Of a DNA stretch of 33,742 nucleotides, positions 1 through 7,315 are shown piece after piece; the stretch's first letter is position 1; every line of letters begins with the position of its first letter. This stretch comes from Streptomyces sp. DvalAA-14. Lineage in GTDB: Bacteria; Actinomycetota; Actinomycetes; Streptomycetales; Streptomycetaceae. The stretch is from assembly GCF_900091855.1 (NCBI RefSeq), contig NZ_FMCH01000475.1, positions 1-33,742 of the forward strand, read 5' to 3'. Made by a program: the position numbers and the translations under genes. Under the pieces are notes generated by a model. That model ran no database searches and was not told where the DNA came from. It worked only from the letters and a program-made list of their open reading frames with translations.

Positions 1-66
1 CTCGCCCGGGCCTTCGCCCGGCGCCCGCGGTCGGACCCGTCGGCTCGGCCGGCGCCGGAGCAATGA
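1..66 (+). CDS. C-terminal tail of an upstream gene (partial)
   Basis: An open frame runs from base 1 to a TGA at 64-66 and codes for 21 residues rich in Arg, Pro and Ala, ending in APEQ. The stop overlaps an ATG at 63, an arrangement typical of translationally coupled genes. The fragment is too short and too low in complexity to identify. In Streptomyces hopanoid clusters a dxs copy follows ispG, so a hopanoid or MEP-pathway gene is possible, but nothing here shows it. Confidence 0.3.
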   Translation, partial: LARAFARRPRSDPSARPAPEQ

Positions 67-77
67 CAAGGAAGCAC

Positions 78-1965
78 ATGCCCCTGCTGGAACACATCAA
101 CGAGCCCGCGGACCTGCGCGGTCTGAGCCATCCGCAGCTCGCCGCGCTGGCCGAGGAGATCCGCGGCTTCCTGGTCCGGCACATCGCGGAGACCGGCGGC
201 CGATCTCGGCCCGAACCTGGGGGTCGTCGAGCTGACCCTGGCCCTGCACCGGTGCTTCGACTCCCCGCGCGACACCTTGCTGTGGGATGTCGGCCACCAG
301 AGTTACGTCCACAAGATCGTGACCGGACGGGCCGCGGGCTTCACCCGGCTGCGCCGGCGCGGGGGCCTGTCCGGCTACCCCAGCCGCGCCGAGTCCGCCC
401 ATGACCACATCGAGCATTCGCATGCGTCCATGGCGCTGTCCTACGCCGACGGCATGGCCAAGGCTCGGCAGCTCGCGGGGGAGACCGGCCGGCACATCGT
501 GGCGGTGGTCGGCGACGGCGCCCTGACCGGCGGGGCGGCCTGGGAGGCCCTCAACAGCATCGCGGCCGCTCCCGAGCGCCCGGTGGTGATCGTCGTGAAC
601 GACAACGGCCGCTCCTACGCGCCCACCGTCGGCGGACTGGCGCGGCACCTGGCGGCGCTGCGGACCCACGCGGGCTACGAACGGCTGCTGGGCTGGGGGA
701 AGCAGGCACTCGACGGCGCCGGCGGCCCGGGGCAGACGGTCTACCGCGCGCTGCACGCCACCAAGCAAGGGCTCAAGGACGCCCTCATGCCCCAAGTGCT
801 CTTCGAGGACTTGGGGTTGAAGTACCTCGGGCCGGTGGACGGCCATGACGTCCCCGCCCTGGAAGAGGCACTGGAACGCGCCAAGGCCTACCGGTCCCCG
901 GTCATCGTGCACTGCGTCACCCGCAAGGGCCTGGGATACCGGCCCGCGGAGGAGGACGAAGCGGACCATCTGCACGGCGTCGGAGCGATCGACCCGGCCA
1001 CCGGCACTCCGCTGCGCCCCGGCGGACTCAGCTGGTCCGCCGCTTTCGGGCGGGAACTGCTCGCGCTTGCCCCGACGCGGCCGGACGTGGTCGCCATCAC
1101 GGCCGCGATGCCCGGATCGGTCGGCCTGGCCGAGTTCGCAAGGCACTGTCCGACCCGGTTCTTCGACGTCGGCATCGCCGAGCAGCACGCGGTGGCCTCG
1201 GCCGCCGGACTGGCGATGGGCGGCCTGCATCCCGTGGTGGCGCTCTACGGCACCTTTCTCAACCGGGCGCTGGATCAGGTGCTGATGGACCTCGCGCTGC
1301 ACCGGCTCGGCGTGACGCTCGTGATCGACCGGGCAGGCGTCACCGGGGACGACGGGCCCAGCCACAACGGCCTGTGGGATCTGGTGCTGCTCCAGGCCGT
1401 GCCCGGGCTCCGCATGGCCGCGCCGCGCGATCTCCCCACCCTCCGTGAGGAGTTGCGCGAAGCACTGGAGGTCGCCGACGCGCCGACCGCTGTCCGCTTC
1501 CCGCGCGGGGCCGTAGGAGCCGAGATCCCCGCGCTGCGCCGGGCCGGCGGCGTCGACGTGCTGCGGGAATCACGCGGCGGAGTCCTCCTGGTGGGCGTGG
1601 GTGTCATGGCGCGGACCGCGCTCGAAGCGGCCGAGCTGTGCGCCGAGCGGGGTGTGGAGAGCACGGTGGTGGACCCGCGGTGGGTCAAACCCCTCCCCGC
1701 GGAGCTGCTGCGGCTGGCCGCGCGGCATCCGGTGATCGTGACCGTCGAGGACGGGCTGCGCACGGGCGGCGTGGGAAGCGTCCTGACCCAGGAACTGCAC
1801 GACGCCGGCATCGCGGCCGACATCCGGGTACTCGGCGTGGCCGACGGTTTCCCGGAGCAGGGCACCCGCGCCGACCTGCTGGCTGAGGCGGGGCTGTCCG
1901 CGCACGGCGTCGCGGACGCCGTCCTCGCGGCGGCCGGTACGGCCGGGCGGCCCGGGACCGCGTGA
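78..1965 (+). pseudogene. dxs: 1-deoxy-D-xylulose-5-phosphate synthase, frameshifted
   Basis: DXS condenses pyruvate and glyceraldehyde-3-phosphate with thiamine diphosphate, the first step of the MEP isoprenoid pathway. The ATG at 78 follows an AAGGAAG ribosome site and gives MPLLEHI, the usual start of actinobacterial DXS; an in-frame ATG at 63 is also possible. The frame from 78 is correct to ETGG, then must shift at about 202: removing one G from CCGATCTCGG restores [18 protein letters not shown]. The affected codon is the conserved His (His49 of E. coli DXS). The rest, 277-1965, is intact: GDGALTGG...NDN thiamine site, [11 protein letters not shown] with the catalytic Glu, [21 protein letters not shown], and a transketolase C-domain. 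Corrected length is about 628 residues, full size. As written, translation leaves frame after about 41 residues, so the gene is inactive unless the extra base is a sequencing error. It is probably a second dxs copy beside a housekeeping one elsewhere. Confidence 0.9.
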
Positions 1966-2093
1966 GCGCCCCCGTCCCCACCGTCGCCGGCCCGGGCCTG
2001 TCCGTGGCTGGTGGCGCGGCTCGCCACGTCCCTCTGGGGGCGGGCGCCGTGGTGGCCGCCACCGCGACCCGTCCCGCCGTACGCCGCTCCGCC

Positions 2094-3128
2094 TCACCCC
2101 TGGGGTCGTGGACCGCTCCTCGCCGCCACGGCGGCATCGGTGTCCGCGAAGCCGGTCGAGTGGAAGCGCGCCCGGAAGGCGCCCGGGGTGACCATCAGGT
2201 TGCGGACGAAGGCCCTGCGGAGCGACTCGGGGGAGCCGAAGCCGGTACGGCGGGCGATCACCGCCATGGGGTCGTCGCCGGTTTCCAGCATCGCCTGCGC
2301 CGCTTCCAGCCGGATCTGCTCTACGTAGCGGGCCGGTGTGGTCCCCACTTCGTCGCAGAAGAGCCGGGCCACGTGGCGGGGGCTGATGCCGGCCCGGCGG
2401 GCCATGGCGGCCAGGCTGTGGTCGGCGCCGGGGTCTTCCGCGACGGCGTCCAGCGCCCGGCGCAGCATCTCCTGGCGGGTGTGCGGAACACGGGCGCGAA
2501 CGCTGAACTGGGACTGCCCGCCGGGCCGTTGCATGAAGACCACCATGTCCTTGGCCACCGCGCGGGCCACCCCGGCCCCGCAGTGCTCCTCCACCAGAGC
2601 CAGGGACAGGTCGATGCCGGCGCTGACCCCGGCCGAGGTCATCATCTTGCCGTCCTGGACGAAGATCGCGTCGGGGTCGACCCGGACGGCGGGGAAACGC
2701 TGGGCGAGCTGCCGTGACTGGCGCCAGTGGGTGGCGGCGCGCCGGCCGTCCAGGAGGCCGGCGGCGGCCAGCAGCAGGGCGCCGGTGCAGATGGAGGCGG
2801 TGCGCCGGGAGTTCGCGTCGAGCCGCCGCACGATGTCCAGCAGCGCGTCGTCCTTGATCATCCGCTCCCAGTCGGGACCCCCGGGGATCACCAGCACGTC
2901 ACTGGTCTCGCGCAGGTCCGCCACCGGCATGTCGACGCTGAGGCGGGTCCCCGCGGCGGTCGTGACCTCGGTGCCGTCGGCGGACACGATGTTCAGCCGG
3001 TAGCGGCCGCCGAACTCGTTGGCCGAACTGAACACCTCGATCGGACCGGTCACATCCAGCAGCCGGACGCCGGGGAAGACGAAGAGGGTCACCAGGAGGG
3101 TGCCGGTTCCGGTGTGTGGGTGGTGCAT
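2094..3128 (-). CDS. GlxA-family AraC transcriptional regulator (DJ-1/PfpI plus AraC HTH)
   Basis: A 344-residue DNA-binding regulator. Residues about 10-190 form a DJ-1/PfpI (class I amidotransferase-like) sensor domain: LFVFPGVRLLDVTGPIEVF, VIPGGPDWER, and the nucleophile-elbow segment SICTGALLLAAAGLLDGRR with Cys114. Residues about 235-330 carry two AraC helix-turn-helix units: SLAAMARRAGISPRHVARLF and DPMAVIARRTGFGSPESLRRAF. This layout is that of GlxA/FtrA-like regulators, which often control enzymes encoded beside them. The ATG at 3128 was chosen because GGAGG lies 7 bases upstream and the DJ-1 domain starts shortly after; the open frame extends further up but is not protein-like there. 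It is divergent from the HxlR gene at 3210, with an 81-base shared gap holding a palindrome, and convergent with dxs. The ligand is unknown. Confidence 0.9.
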   Translation of the reverse strand: MHHPHTGTGTLLVTLFVFPGVRLLDVTGPIEVFSSANEFGGRYRLNIVSADGTEVTTAAGTRLSVDMPVADLRETSDVLVIPGGPDWERMIKDDALLDIVRRLDANSRRTASICTGALLLAAAGLLDGRRAATHWRQSRQLAQRFPAVRVDPDAIFVQDGKMMTSAGVSAGIDLSLALVEEHCGAGVARAVAKDMVVFMQRPGGQSQFSVRARVPHTRQEMLRRALDAVAEDPGADHSLAAMARRAGISPRHVARLFCDEVGTTPARYVEQIRLEAAQAMLETGDDPMAVIARRTGFGSPESLRRAFVRNLMVTPGAFRARFHSTGFADTDAAVAARSGPRPQG

Positions 3129-3174
3129 CGCGTGCCTCCGGACCTGCCCTGCGCGGGTGCTTCGTGTCAGCCAT

Positions 3175-3197
3175 GTCGGTTCGTAAAACAAACCGAC
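3175..3197. promoter_or_regulatory. Palindromic operator and putative leaderless promoter between glxA-like and hxlR-like genes
   Basis: GTCGGTT at 3175-3181 and AACCGAC at 3191-3197 are perfect inverted repeats. The inner bases GT (3183-3184) and AC (3188-3189) continue the symmetry with one mismatch per half. TACGAT at 3198-3203 fits a TAnnnT -10 box and would start transcription at about 3210, the A of the hxlR ATG, giving a leaderless message. The palindrome then covers the -35 to -12 zone, where a repressor would act. Autoregulation by the HxlR protein is the simplest reading; the GlxA-like protein is the alternative. Confidence 0.6.
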
Positions 3198-3209
3198 TAC
3201 GATTGTGCC

Positions 3210-3638
3210 ATGACGGACACCCAGCCGCGCGCGTGCCCCATCGCCGGGACCCTCGACCTCGTGGGGGAGCGCTGGTCGCTCCTGGTCCTGCGCGAGGTGT
3301 TCATGGGCGTCCGGCGGTATGCCGACATCCGCGCCAACACCGGGGCGCCGCGGGACATCCTCACCAAGCGGCTGAGGTCCCTGGAGGCCGCGGGCATCCT
3401 GGACCGCCGCCGCTACCAGGACAACCCGCCCCGCTTCGACTACCACCTGACCGCCGCCGGACAGGCGCTGGAGCCGGTGCTGATCGGCCTGCGCGAGTGG
3501 GGCATGCGGCACCTGCAGGACCCGCCGCCCGCCCCGCGGTTCCTGCACACGTGCGGCGCCGATGTGGTGACCCGGGTCGTCTGTGCGCAGTGCGGCGAAC
3601 CGCTGGAGGGCGGCGGCCTGGTGACCGTGCTGGACTAG
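3210..3638 (+). CDS. HxlR-family winged-helix transcriptional regulator
   Basis: A 142-residue regulator of the HxlR family, typically dimeric redox- or aldehyde-responsive repressors or activators. Hallmarks: ACPIAGTLDLVGERWSLLVL with the conserved N-terminal Cys9, then LREVFMGVRRYADI, ILTKRLRSLEAAGIL (recognition region) and the wing RRRYQDNPPRFDYHLT. The C-terminus has HTCG and CAQCGEPL, a Cys/His group resembling a small zinc ribbon seen in some family members. The ATG at 3210 has no Shine-Dalgarno but sits 7 bases after a possible -10 box, so the mRNA may be leaderless. It is divergent from the GlxA-like gene. Targets are unknown; the operator at 3175-3197 suggests self-control. Confidence 0.9.
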   Translation: MTDTQPRACPIAGTLDLVGERWSLLVLREVFMGVRRYADIRANTGAPRDILTKRLRSLEAAGILDRRRYQDNPPRFDYHLTAAGQALEPVLIGLREWGMRHLQDPPPAPRFLHTCGADVVTRVVCAQCGEPLEGGGLVTVLD

Positions 3639-3722
3639 CCGGGAGCGGGGCAGGCGGGCGCCGGGGCCGACTGAGCCGTCACCGGCCCGGCACACCCGGC
3701 CGGGCCGGTGACGGGACGGCGC

Positions 3723-3848
3723 TCAGTGCGCCGTCGCGAGGTGGGCCGCGACGGCGGCGAGCAGGCTCTCGCCGGCGTCGTCGGCCGCCCAGCAGACGTA
3801 GCCGTCGGGCCGGCGGCCATCCGTGACGCGGGTGCGGACCTCAGCCTT
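3723..3848 (-). other. Coding-like 41-codon tail without a start codon
   Basis: Directly after the ABC permease stop, the minus strand holds 41 codons ending in TGA at 3725-3723 with G or C at about 38 of 41 third positions. The peptide contains VTDGRRPDGYVCWAADD and ends AAVAAHLATAH, which looks like real protein. No ATG, GTG or TTG exists in this frame; the frame is closed upstream by a stop near 3870. The permease ends GTC CGG AAA GGC TGA; removing one A from AAA joins permease and tail in one frame. Alternatively GGAAAGG acts as a ribosome site before a start that is now GTC. It may be a lost permease C-terminus, a decayed small gene, or chance in high-GC DNA. Confidence 0.3.
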
Positions 3849-4497
3849 TCCGGACCGATACGGCCTGTGTCACCGCCGCCCCGGCCGCCAGAACGGCGGC
3901 GGAGACGGCCAGCATCGCACTGGTGGATCCGAGCGCGGCCGCCGAGCCCGAGGAGGTCGCCAGCGTGGTGAGCAGGACGTTGACCGGCGGCAGGCCCTTC
4001 ACCAGCAGTACGCCGAGCAGCAGGACCAGGGCGAGCGCGAGGGCGTGGCCCCGGCGGCGGACGACCTGGCGGGAGCACAGCAGCCCGATGGCGATACCGG
4101 TGAAGGCACAGGTGAGTTGGGCTTCGAGGCCCACCACCAGGTCGGCGGGGACGAGGGTGTGCGTTCCGAGCAGCAGCGGCAGCCACAGGCCGGCTACCGC
4201 GAGCAGCAGGCACCAGAGCAGGGCCGCGCCGATGGAGCCGAGCAGCACCCGTAGCGAACCGCCCGCGCTGACCGTGAGCACCGCCCGATGCGGGTGGTCC
4301 TCCAGCCCCATCACCGCGATGGTCAGCCAGGTGGAACACACCAGCATGGCGCCGGCCGCCGCACCGTAGCTGGACGCCAGCGGCCCGGAGTCGTCGCTGA
4401 CCAGTACCACCAGCAGGCCCACGAACAGCAGCAGGGACGCGAGGTAGCGCTGGGACAGCAGCATGCTGGTGACCAGGTAGCGGACCAGCGCGATCAC
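3841..4497 (-). CDS. ABC transporter membrane subunit (six-helix type)
   Basis: A 218-residue integral membrane protein with about six hydrophobic helices, for example LASLLLFVGLLVVLV, YGAAAGAMLVCSTWLTIAVM, LLGSIGAALLWCLLLAVAGL, ALALALVLLLGVLLV and AMLAVSAAVLAAGAAV. It lacks the binding-protein-dependent EAA loop, so it resembles small ABC-2-like exporter permeases. The GTG start at 4497 overlaps the ATPase stop (GTGA), and AGGAGG lies 8 bases upstream, so the two are translationally coupled and must form one transporter. The substrate cannot be told from sequence; antibiotic, bacteriocin or lipid export are usual for this design. It ends SVRKG, with a coding-like stretch beyond in the +1 frame (see 3723-3848). 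Confidence 0.8.
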   Translation of the reverse strand: MIALVRYLVTSMLLSQRYLASLLLFVGLLVVLVSDDSGPLASSYGAAAGAMLVCSTWLTIAVMGLEDHPHRAVLTVSAGGSLRVLLGSIGAALLWCLLLAVAGLWLPLLLGTHTLVPADLVVGLEAQLTCAFTGIAIGLLCSRQVVRRRGHALALALVLLLGVLLVKGLPPVNVLLTTLATSSGSAAALGSTSAMLAVSAAVLAAGAAVTQAVSVRKG

Positions 4498-5378
4498 CCC
4501 GCCGCCCTCCTGGCGCCGGCTCCGAAGGCACGCCGGCCGTCGGTGATCCGCTCCAGCCGCTCGACCGACCACCGGTGCCGCAACGCCGTCAGCAGCACGG
4601 CGTCCGAGTGCTCCCGCCGCACCCGCAGCACGATCTCCGGTCCCCGGCGGGCGGCGTCCACCACACCCGGCACCGCGTACCAGTCCTGTTCGGCCGGCGC
4701 CGCCCCGCCCGCCGGGGCGCGCAGCACGAGCCGGACCGTCACCGGGTCCCCGGCGGCTTCGGGCCCGCCCCGCCACGTCACCCGCCCGTCGCTGATGAGA
4801 TACGTGCCGGTGGCGTGTGCCTCGGTGACCGACTCGCGGTGGTCGGTGAACACCACCGCCCCGCCCCTGGCGGCCACTTCGCCGATGACGTCGCCCAGGA
4901 CCGCGTGCGCCGCGGTGTCCAGACCGGACCACGGCTCGTCCAGAACCAGCAGATCCGGCTCGACGAGCAGCGCCTGGGCGAGCGCCACCTTCTGCGCGTT
5001 GCCCTTCGACAAGGTGCGCAAGGGAGCCTCCGGACCGCCCGCCAGGGCCAGCCGGTCGATCAGCAGATTCGCCCGGTCGTGGGCCGCGGCGGAGGACAGG
5101 CCCCGGATACGGCCCATGTGGCCGAGATAGGAGAGCGCCGACATCCGGTCGTCGGCGGTGAAGCGGTCCGGCACGTAACCGGTGTGCGGCGACCGCCCCG
5201 ACACCGTCCCCGATGTCGGGCGGGACGACCCGGCCAGGATTCTCAGCAGCGTCGACTTGCCCGAACCGTTGTCGCCGACCACCGCCAGGACGTCGCCGGG
5301 GCAGACGTCCATGTCGACGTCGCGGAGGATCCACCGCCCCCTGCCGTACCGCTTGCCCACCGCCTCGCACCGCAGCAA
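4494..5378 (-). CDS. ABC transporter ATP-binding subunit
   Basis: A 294-residue ATPase energising the membrane subunit encoded next. It shows Walker A GDNGSGKST, a Q-loop region GYVPDRF, the signature LSKGNAQKVALAQAL (LSGGQ variant), Walker B LLVLDEPWSGLD and the switch His in VVFTDHRES. About 90 further residues follow the nucleotide domain, as in CcmA/NatA-like exporter ATPases. The start is inferred: TTG at 5378 lies 6 bases after GGAGGA and just before LRCEAVGKRYG, where the domain begins; no ATG or GTG fits without running into the monooxygenase gene. The gap to that gene is 47 bases, so read-through from it is possible but a functional link is not shown. Confidence 0.88.
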   Translation of the reverse strand: MLRCEAVGKRYGRGRWILRDVDMDVCPGDVLAVVGDNGSGKSTLLRILAGSSRPTSGTVSGRSPHTGYVPDRFTADDRMSALSYLGHMGRIRGLSSAAAHDRANLLIDRLALAGGPEAPLRTLSKGNAQKVALAQALLVEPDLLVLDEPWSGLDTAAHAVLGDVIGEVAARGGAVVFTDHRESVTEAHATGTYLISDGRVTWRGGPEAAGDPVTVRLVLRAPAGGAAPAEQDWYAVPGVVDAARRGPEIVLRVRREHSDAVLLTALRHRWSVERLERITDGRRAFGAGARRAAG

Positions 5379-5425
5379 CTCGGCTCCTCCGCACCCCGCG
5401 TCCGGCCCAGGGTACGACGGTCCCC

Positions 5426-6766
5426 TCAGTCGTTGGTGAGTTGGGGTTCGCGGGTGAACTGGTTGCGCGGGACCGGCAGGCCGAGGTTGCCGCGCAGGGT
5501 GTCGGCCTCGTACGCGGTGCGGAACAGGCCGCGCTTTTGCAGGACCGGGACCACACCGTCGATGAAGGCCGCCACGTCGTCGTCGGTGCGGAAGGCGAGG
5601 TTGATGCCGTCGAGGGTGCGGGCGTTGAACCACTCCTCGATGCTGTCGGCGACGGTCTGCGGCGCACCGACGAACGGCGAGCGGCGAAACTCCCTGAGCG
5701 AGTCGGCAACTTGACGGAGGGTCAGATGTTCAGCTGCTGCCCGCGCGATGATCCGCGCCGCGCCGGTCCGGCCGCTCTTCTCGGCCAGGTGCGCCACGTC
5801 CGGGAAGGGCGCGTCCAGGTCGTGGCGGCTGAAGTCGTAGGCGCCGAAGGAACGGCCGAGCAGCGCGAGGTTGCGGTCGAAGTCGTCGTCCTCCTCGAAG
5901 ATCTCCCGCTCGCGGCGCCGCGCGGCCTCGTCGGTCGCGGCGACGACCGGGCTGCCGTGGATGAAGATCTTGATGTGTTCGGGGTCGCGGCCGTAGGACG
6001 CGGTGCGCTTCTTGATGTCGGCGTAGTACTCCTGGGCCTGCTGCAGTGACCCGCCCGGGGCGTAGATGCCCTCGGCGACCCGCGCGGCCAGGTCGCGGCC
6101 CTCCTCGGAGACGCCGGCCTGGAAGATGACCGGCTGGCCCTGCGGGGAACGGGACAGGTTGAGCGGGCCGGCGACCTTGAGGTGTTCGCCCACGTGGTTG
6201 AGGGCGTGCAGCTTGGTCGGATCGAGGAAGACATTGCGCTCCACGTCGGCCGGGAACGCGTCGTCCTCGTAGGAGTCCCACAGGCCGCGCGCCACCTGGA
6301 CGAATTCCAGGGCGCGGCCGTAGCGGGTCGGGTAGTCGAGGTGCTCGTCGAGCCCGAAGTTTCTCGAAGCGCCGCTGTCGAAGCTGGTCACCACGTTCCA
6401 TCCGGCGCGGCCGCCGCTGATGTGGTCGAGCGAGGCGAACCTGCGGGCCAGGTTGAACGGCGAGTTGTACGTCGAACTCGCCGTGCCCACCAGACCGATG
6501 TGCCGGGTGTGGGTGGCGACCGCCGACAACAGGGTGAGCGGCTCCAGCCGGTTGAGGTAGTGCGCCGGGTAAGTGGCGTTGATGAACTGGCTGTCGACGA
6601 CGAACAGGGCGTCGAACAGGGCGTGTTCGGCGGCCTGCGCCTGCCGGATGTAGTAGTTGATGTCGATGCTGGCGTTCTTCGCGATCCGCGGGTCCTTCCA
6701 CAGGCCGTGCTGGCCCGGGCCGCCGACACCGTAGGGGTGCAGGGCGAGGTGGATCTTGCGGGACAT
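5426..6766 (-). CDS. NtaA/SnaA/DszA-family FMN-dependent monooxygenase (LLM class)
   Basis: A 446-residue flavin monooxygenase of the bacterial luciferase superfamily, nitrilotriacetate/dibenzothiophene-sulfone branch. These enzymes use FMNH2 from a separate reductase to oxidise organosulfur or amino compounds. Visible family features: MSRKIHLALHPYGVGGPGQHG start, FDALFVVDSQ, TLLSAVATHTRHIGLVGTAS, TYNSPFNLARRFASLDHISG, GRAGWNVVTS, NFGLDEHLDYPTRYGRALEF and the C-terminal GTPQ-like VGAPQTVADSIEEW. Length is normal. The ATG at 6766 follows GGGAGAAG. The upstream Cys-rich leader peptide (7062-7136), a type associated with sulfur genes, points to a role in sulfur acquisition from sulfonates or sulfur heterocycles. 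No flavin reductase or sulfonate transporter is adjacent; the ABC genes downstream are exporter-like. The substrate is unknown. Confidence 0.92.
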   Translation of the reverse strand: MSRKIHLALHPYGVGGPGQHGLWKDPRIAKNASIDINYYIRQAQAAEHALFDALFVVDSQFINATYPAHYLNRLEPLTLLSAVATHTRHIGLVGTASSTYNSPFNLARRFASLDHISGGRAGWNVVTSFDSGASRNFGLDEHLDYPTRYGRALEFVQVARGLWDSYEDDAFPADVERNVFLDPTKLHALNHVGEHLKVAGPLNLSRSPQGQPVIFQAGVSEEGRDLAARVAEGIYAPGGSLQQAQEYYADIKKRTASYGRDPEHIKIFIHGSPVVAATDEAARRREREIFEEDDDFDRNLALLGRSFGAYDFSRHDLDAPFPDVAHLAEKSGRTGAARIIARAAAEHLTLRQVADSLREFRRSPFVGAPQTVADSIEEWFNARTLDGINLAFRTDDDVAAFIDGVVPVLQKRGLFRTAYEADTLRGNLGLPVPRNQFTREPQLTND

Positions 6767-7061
6767 GGCTTCTCCCTCGGTGCGGTGCGGTGCGGTGCGG
6801 TGCGTTCGGGCGGGTCCGCGGGGCGCGGGAATGCGGGACGGGGCGCCGCGTCGGCCACGGAGGAGGGGAGCAGGCGACAGCTCTCCGGCGCGCGCCACGC
6901 GCATACCGCGCATACCGCGCATCCCGCGCACACCGTGCTCACCGCAGGACGCGGCCGGGCGTGCGCGGTGACGGACCCGAGGGGCCGATGGGGTGGCGAG
7001 GGGACAGACGCACCTGCCGCCCGGGGCGGTCAGACGCCGGTGGGTCGCGCGCGGCGGGTGG
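6767..7061 (-). promoter_or_regulatory. Long leader region between leader peptide and monooxygenase gene
   Basis: These 295 bases separate the leader-peptide stop from the monooxygenase start and contain no convincing gene. On the plus strand 6781-6804 is a tandem run of TGCGG (about five copies), and 6900-6930 holds a 9-base repeat close to CGCATACCG in three to four copies. If the leader peptide senses cysteine supply by ribosome stalling, the alternative RNA structures should lie here. I did not see a clean terminator with a T-run. Confidence 0.4.
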
Positions 7062-7136
7062 TCAGCAACAAAGAGCGCTGCAGGTGCGCCGCAGGTCCAC
7101 GTAGCGGCACACCACACCGGGATGCGTCGAGAACAT
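7062..7136 (-). CDS. Cys-rich leader peptide (putative cysteine/sulfur-responsive)
   Basis: A 24-codon ORF on the minus strand, too short for routine gene calling. It reads MFSTHPGVV then CRYVDLRRTCSALCC and stop. Streptomyces sulfur-assimilation and sulfonate-use genes are often preceded by short peptides with the pattern R-x-VDL-x-R-x-x-SA-x-C; this peptide fits, with four Cys of which two form the last codons. The ATG at 7136 lies 7 bases after a plausible -10 hexamer, so it may be translated from a leaderless mRNA; a weak AGGA also sits 9 bases upstream. Ribosome stalling at the Cys codons when cysteine is short is the expected mechanism, acting on the monooxygenase gene 295 bases downstream. 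Function is inferred from family pattern and position. Confidence 0.75.
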   Translation of the reverse strand: MFSTHPGVVCRYVDLRRTCSALCC

Positions 7137-7143
7137 GGGGCAC

Positions 7144-7191
7144 ATCCTGGTGGCAACGCCAACCGGGTGTCAATGGACACCAATTGGTGTC
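7144..7191 (-). promoter_or_regulatory. Promoter with three-half-site operator before the leader peptide
   Basis: On the minus strand TTGACA (7173-7168) and CAGGAT (7149-7144), 18 bases apart, form a good sigma-70-type promoter with predicted start near 7136. Overlapping and upstream lie three copies of one hexamer in alternating orientation, each 10 bases apart: GGTGTC 7166-7171, GACACC 7176-7181, GGTGTC 7186-7191. The upstream two make a perfect 16-base palindrome, GACACCAATTGGTGTC. Its centre falls near -47 from the predicted start, a position suited to an activator or a repressor contacting the -35 box. The regulator is not identified. Confidence 0.65.
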
Positions 7192-7315
7192 TCATGCGGC
7201 GAGACGGCTCTGACCAGCGTCGACGCCATTCGATGCCGCCGGGAGGGGGCCGGCTGTAACGTTTTCCGGTCCTCGTCGCGTCGAAGGAGTGGGAGCCGAC
7301 GACGAGGGGGCCCGG

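Noticed and set aside
97..1365. Long minus-strand ORF opposite dxs (422 codons)
   Set aside because: Shadow of the real plus-strand gene; Arg/Gly/Val-rich composition with no family motif.
6781..6930. Short repeats considered as a CRISPR array
   Set aside because: Units are 5 and 9 bases in direct tandem with no spacers.
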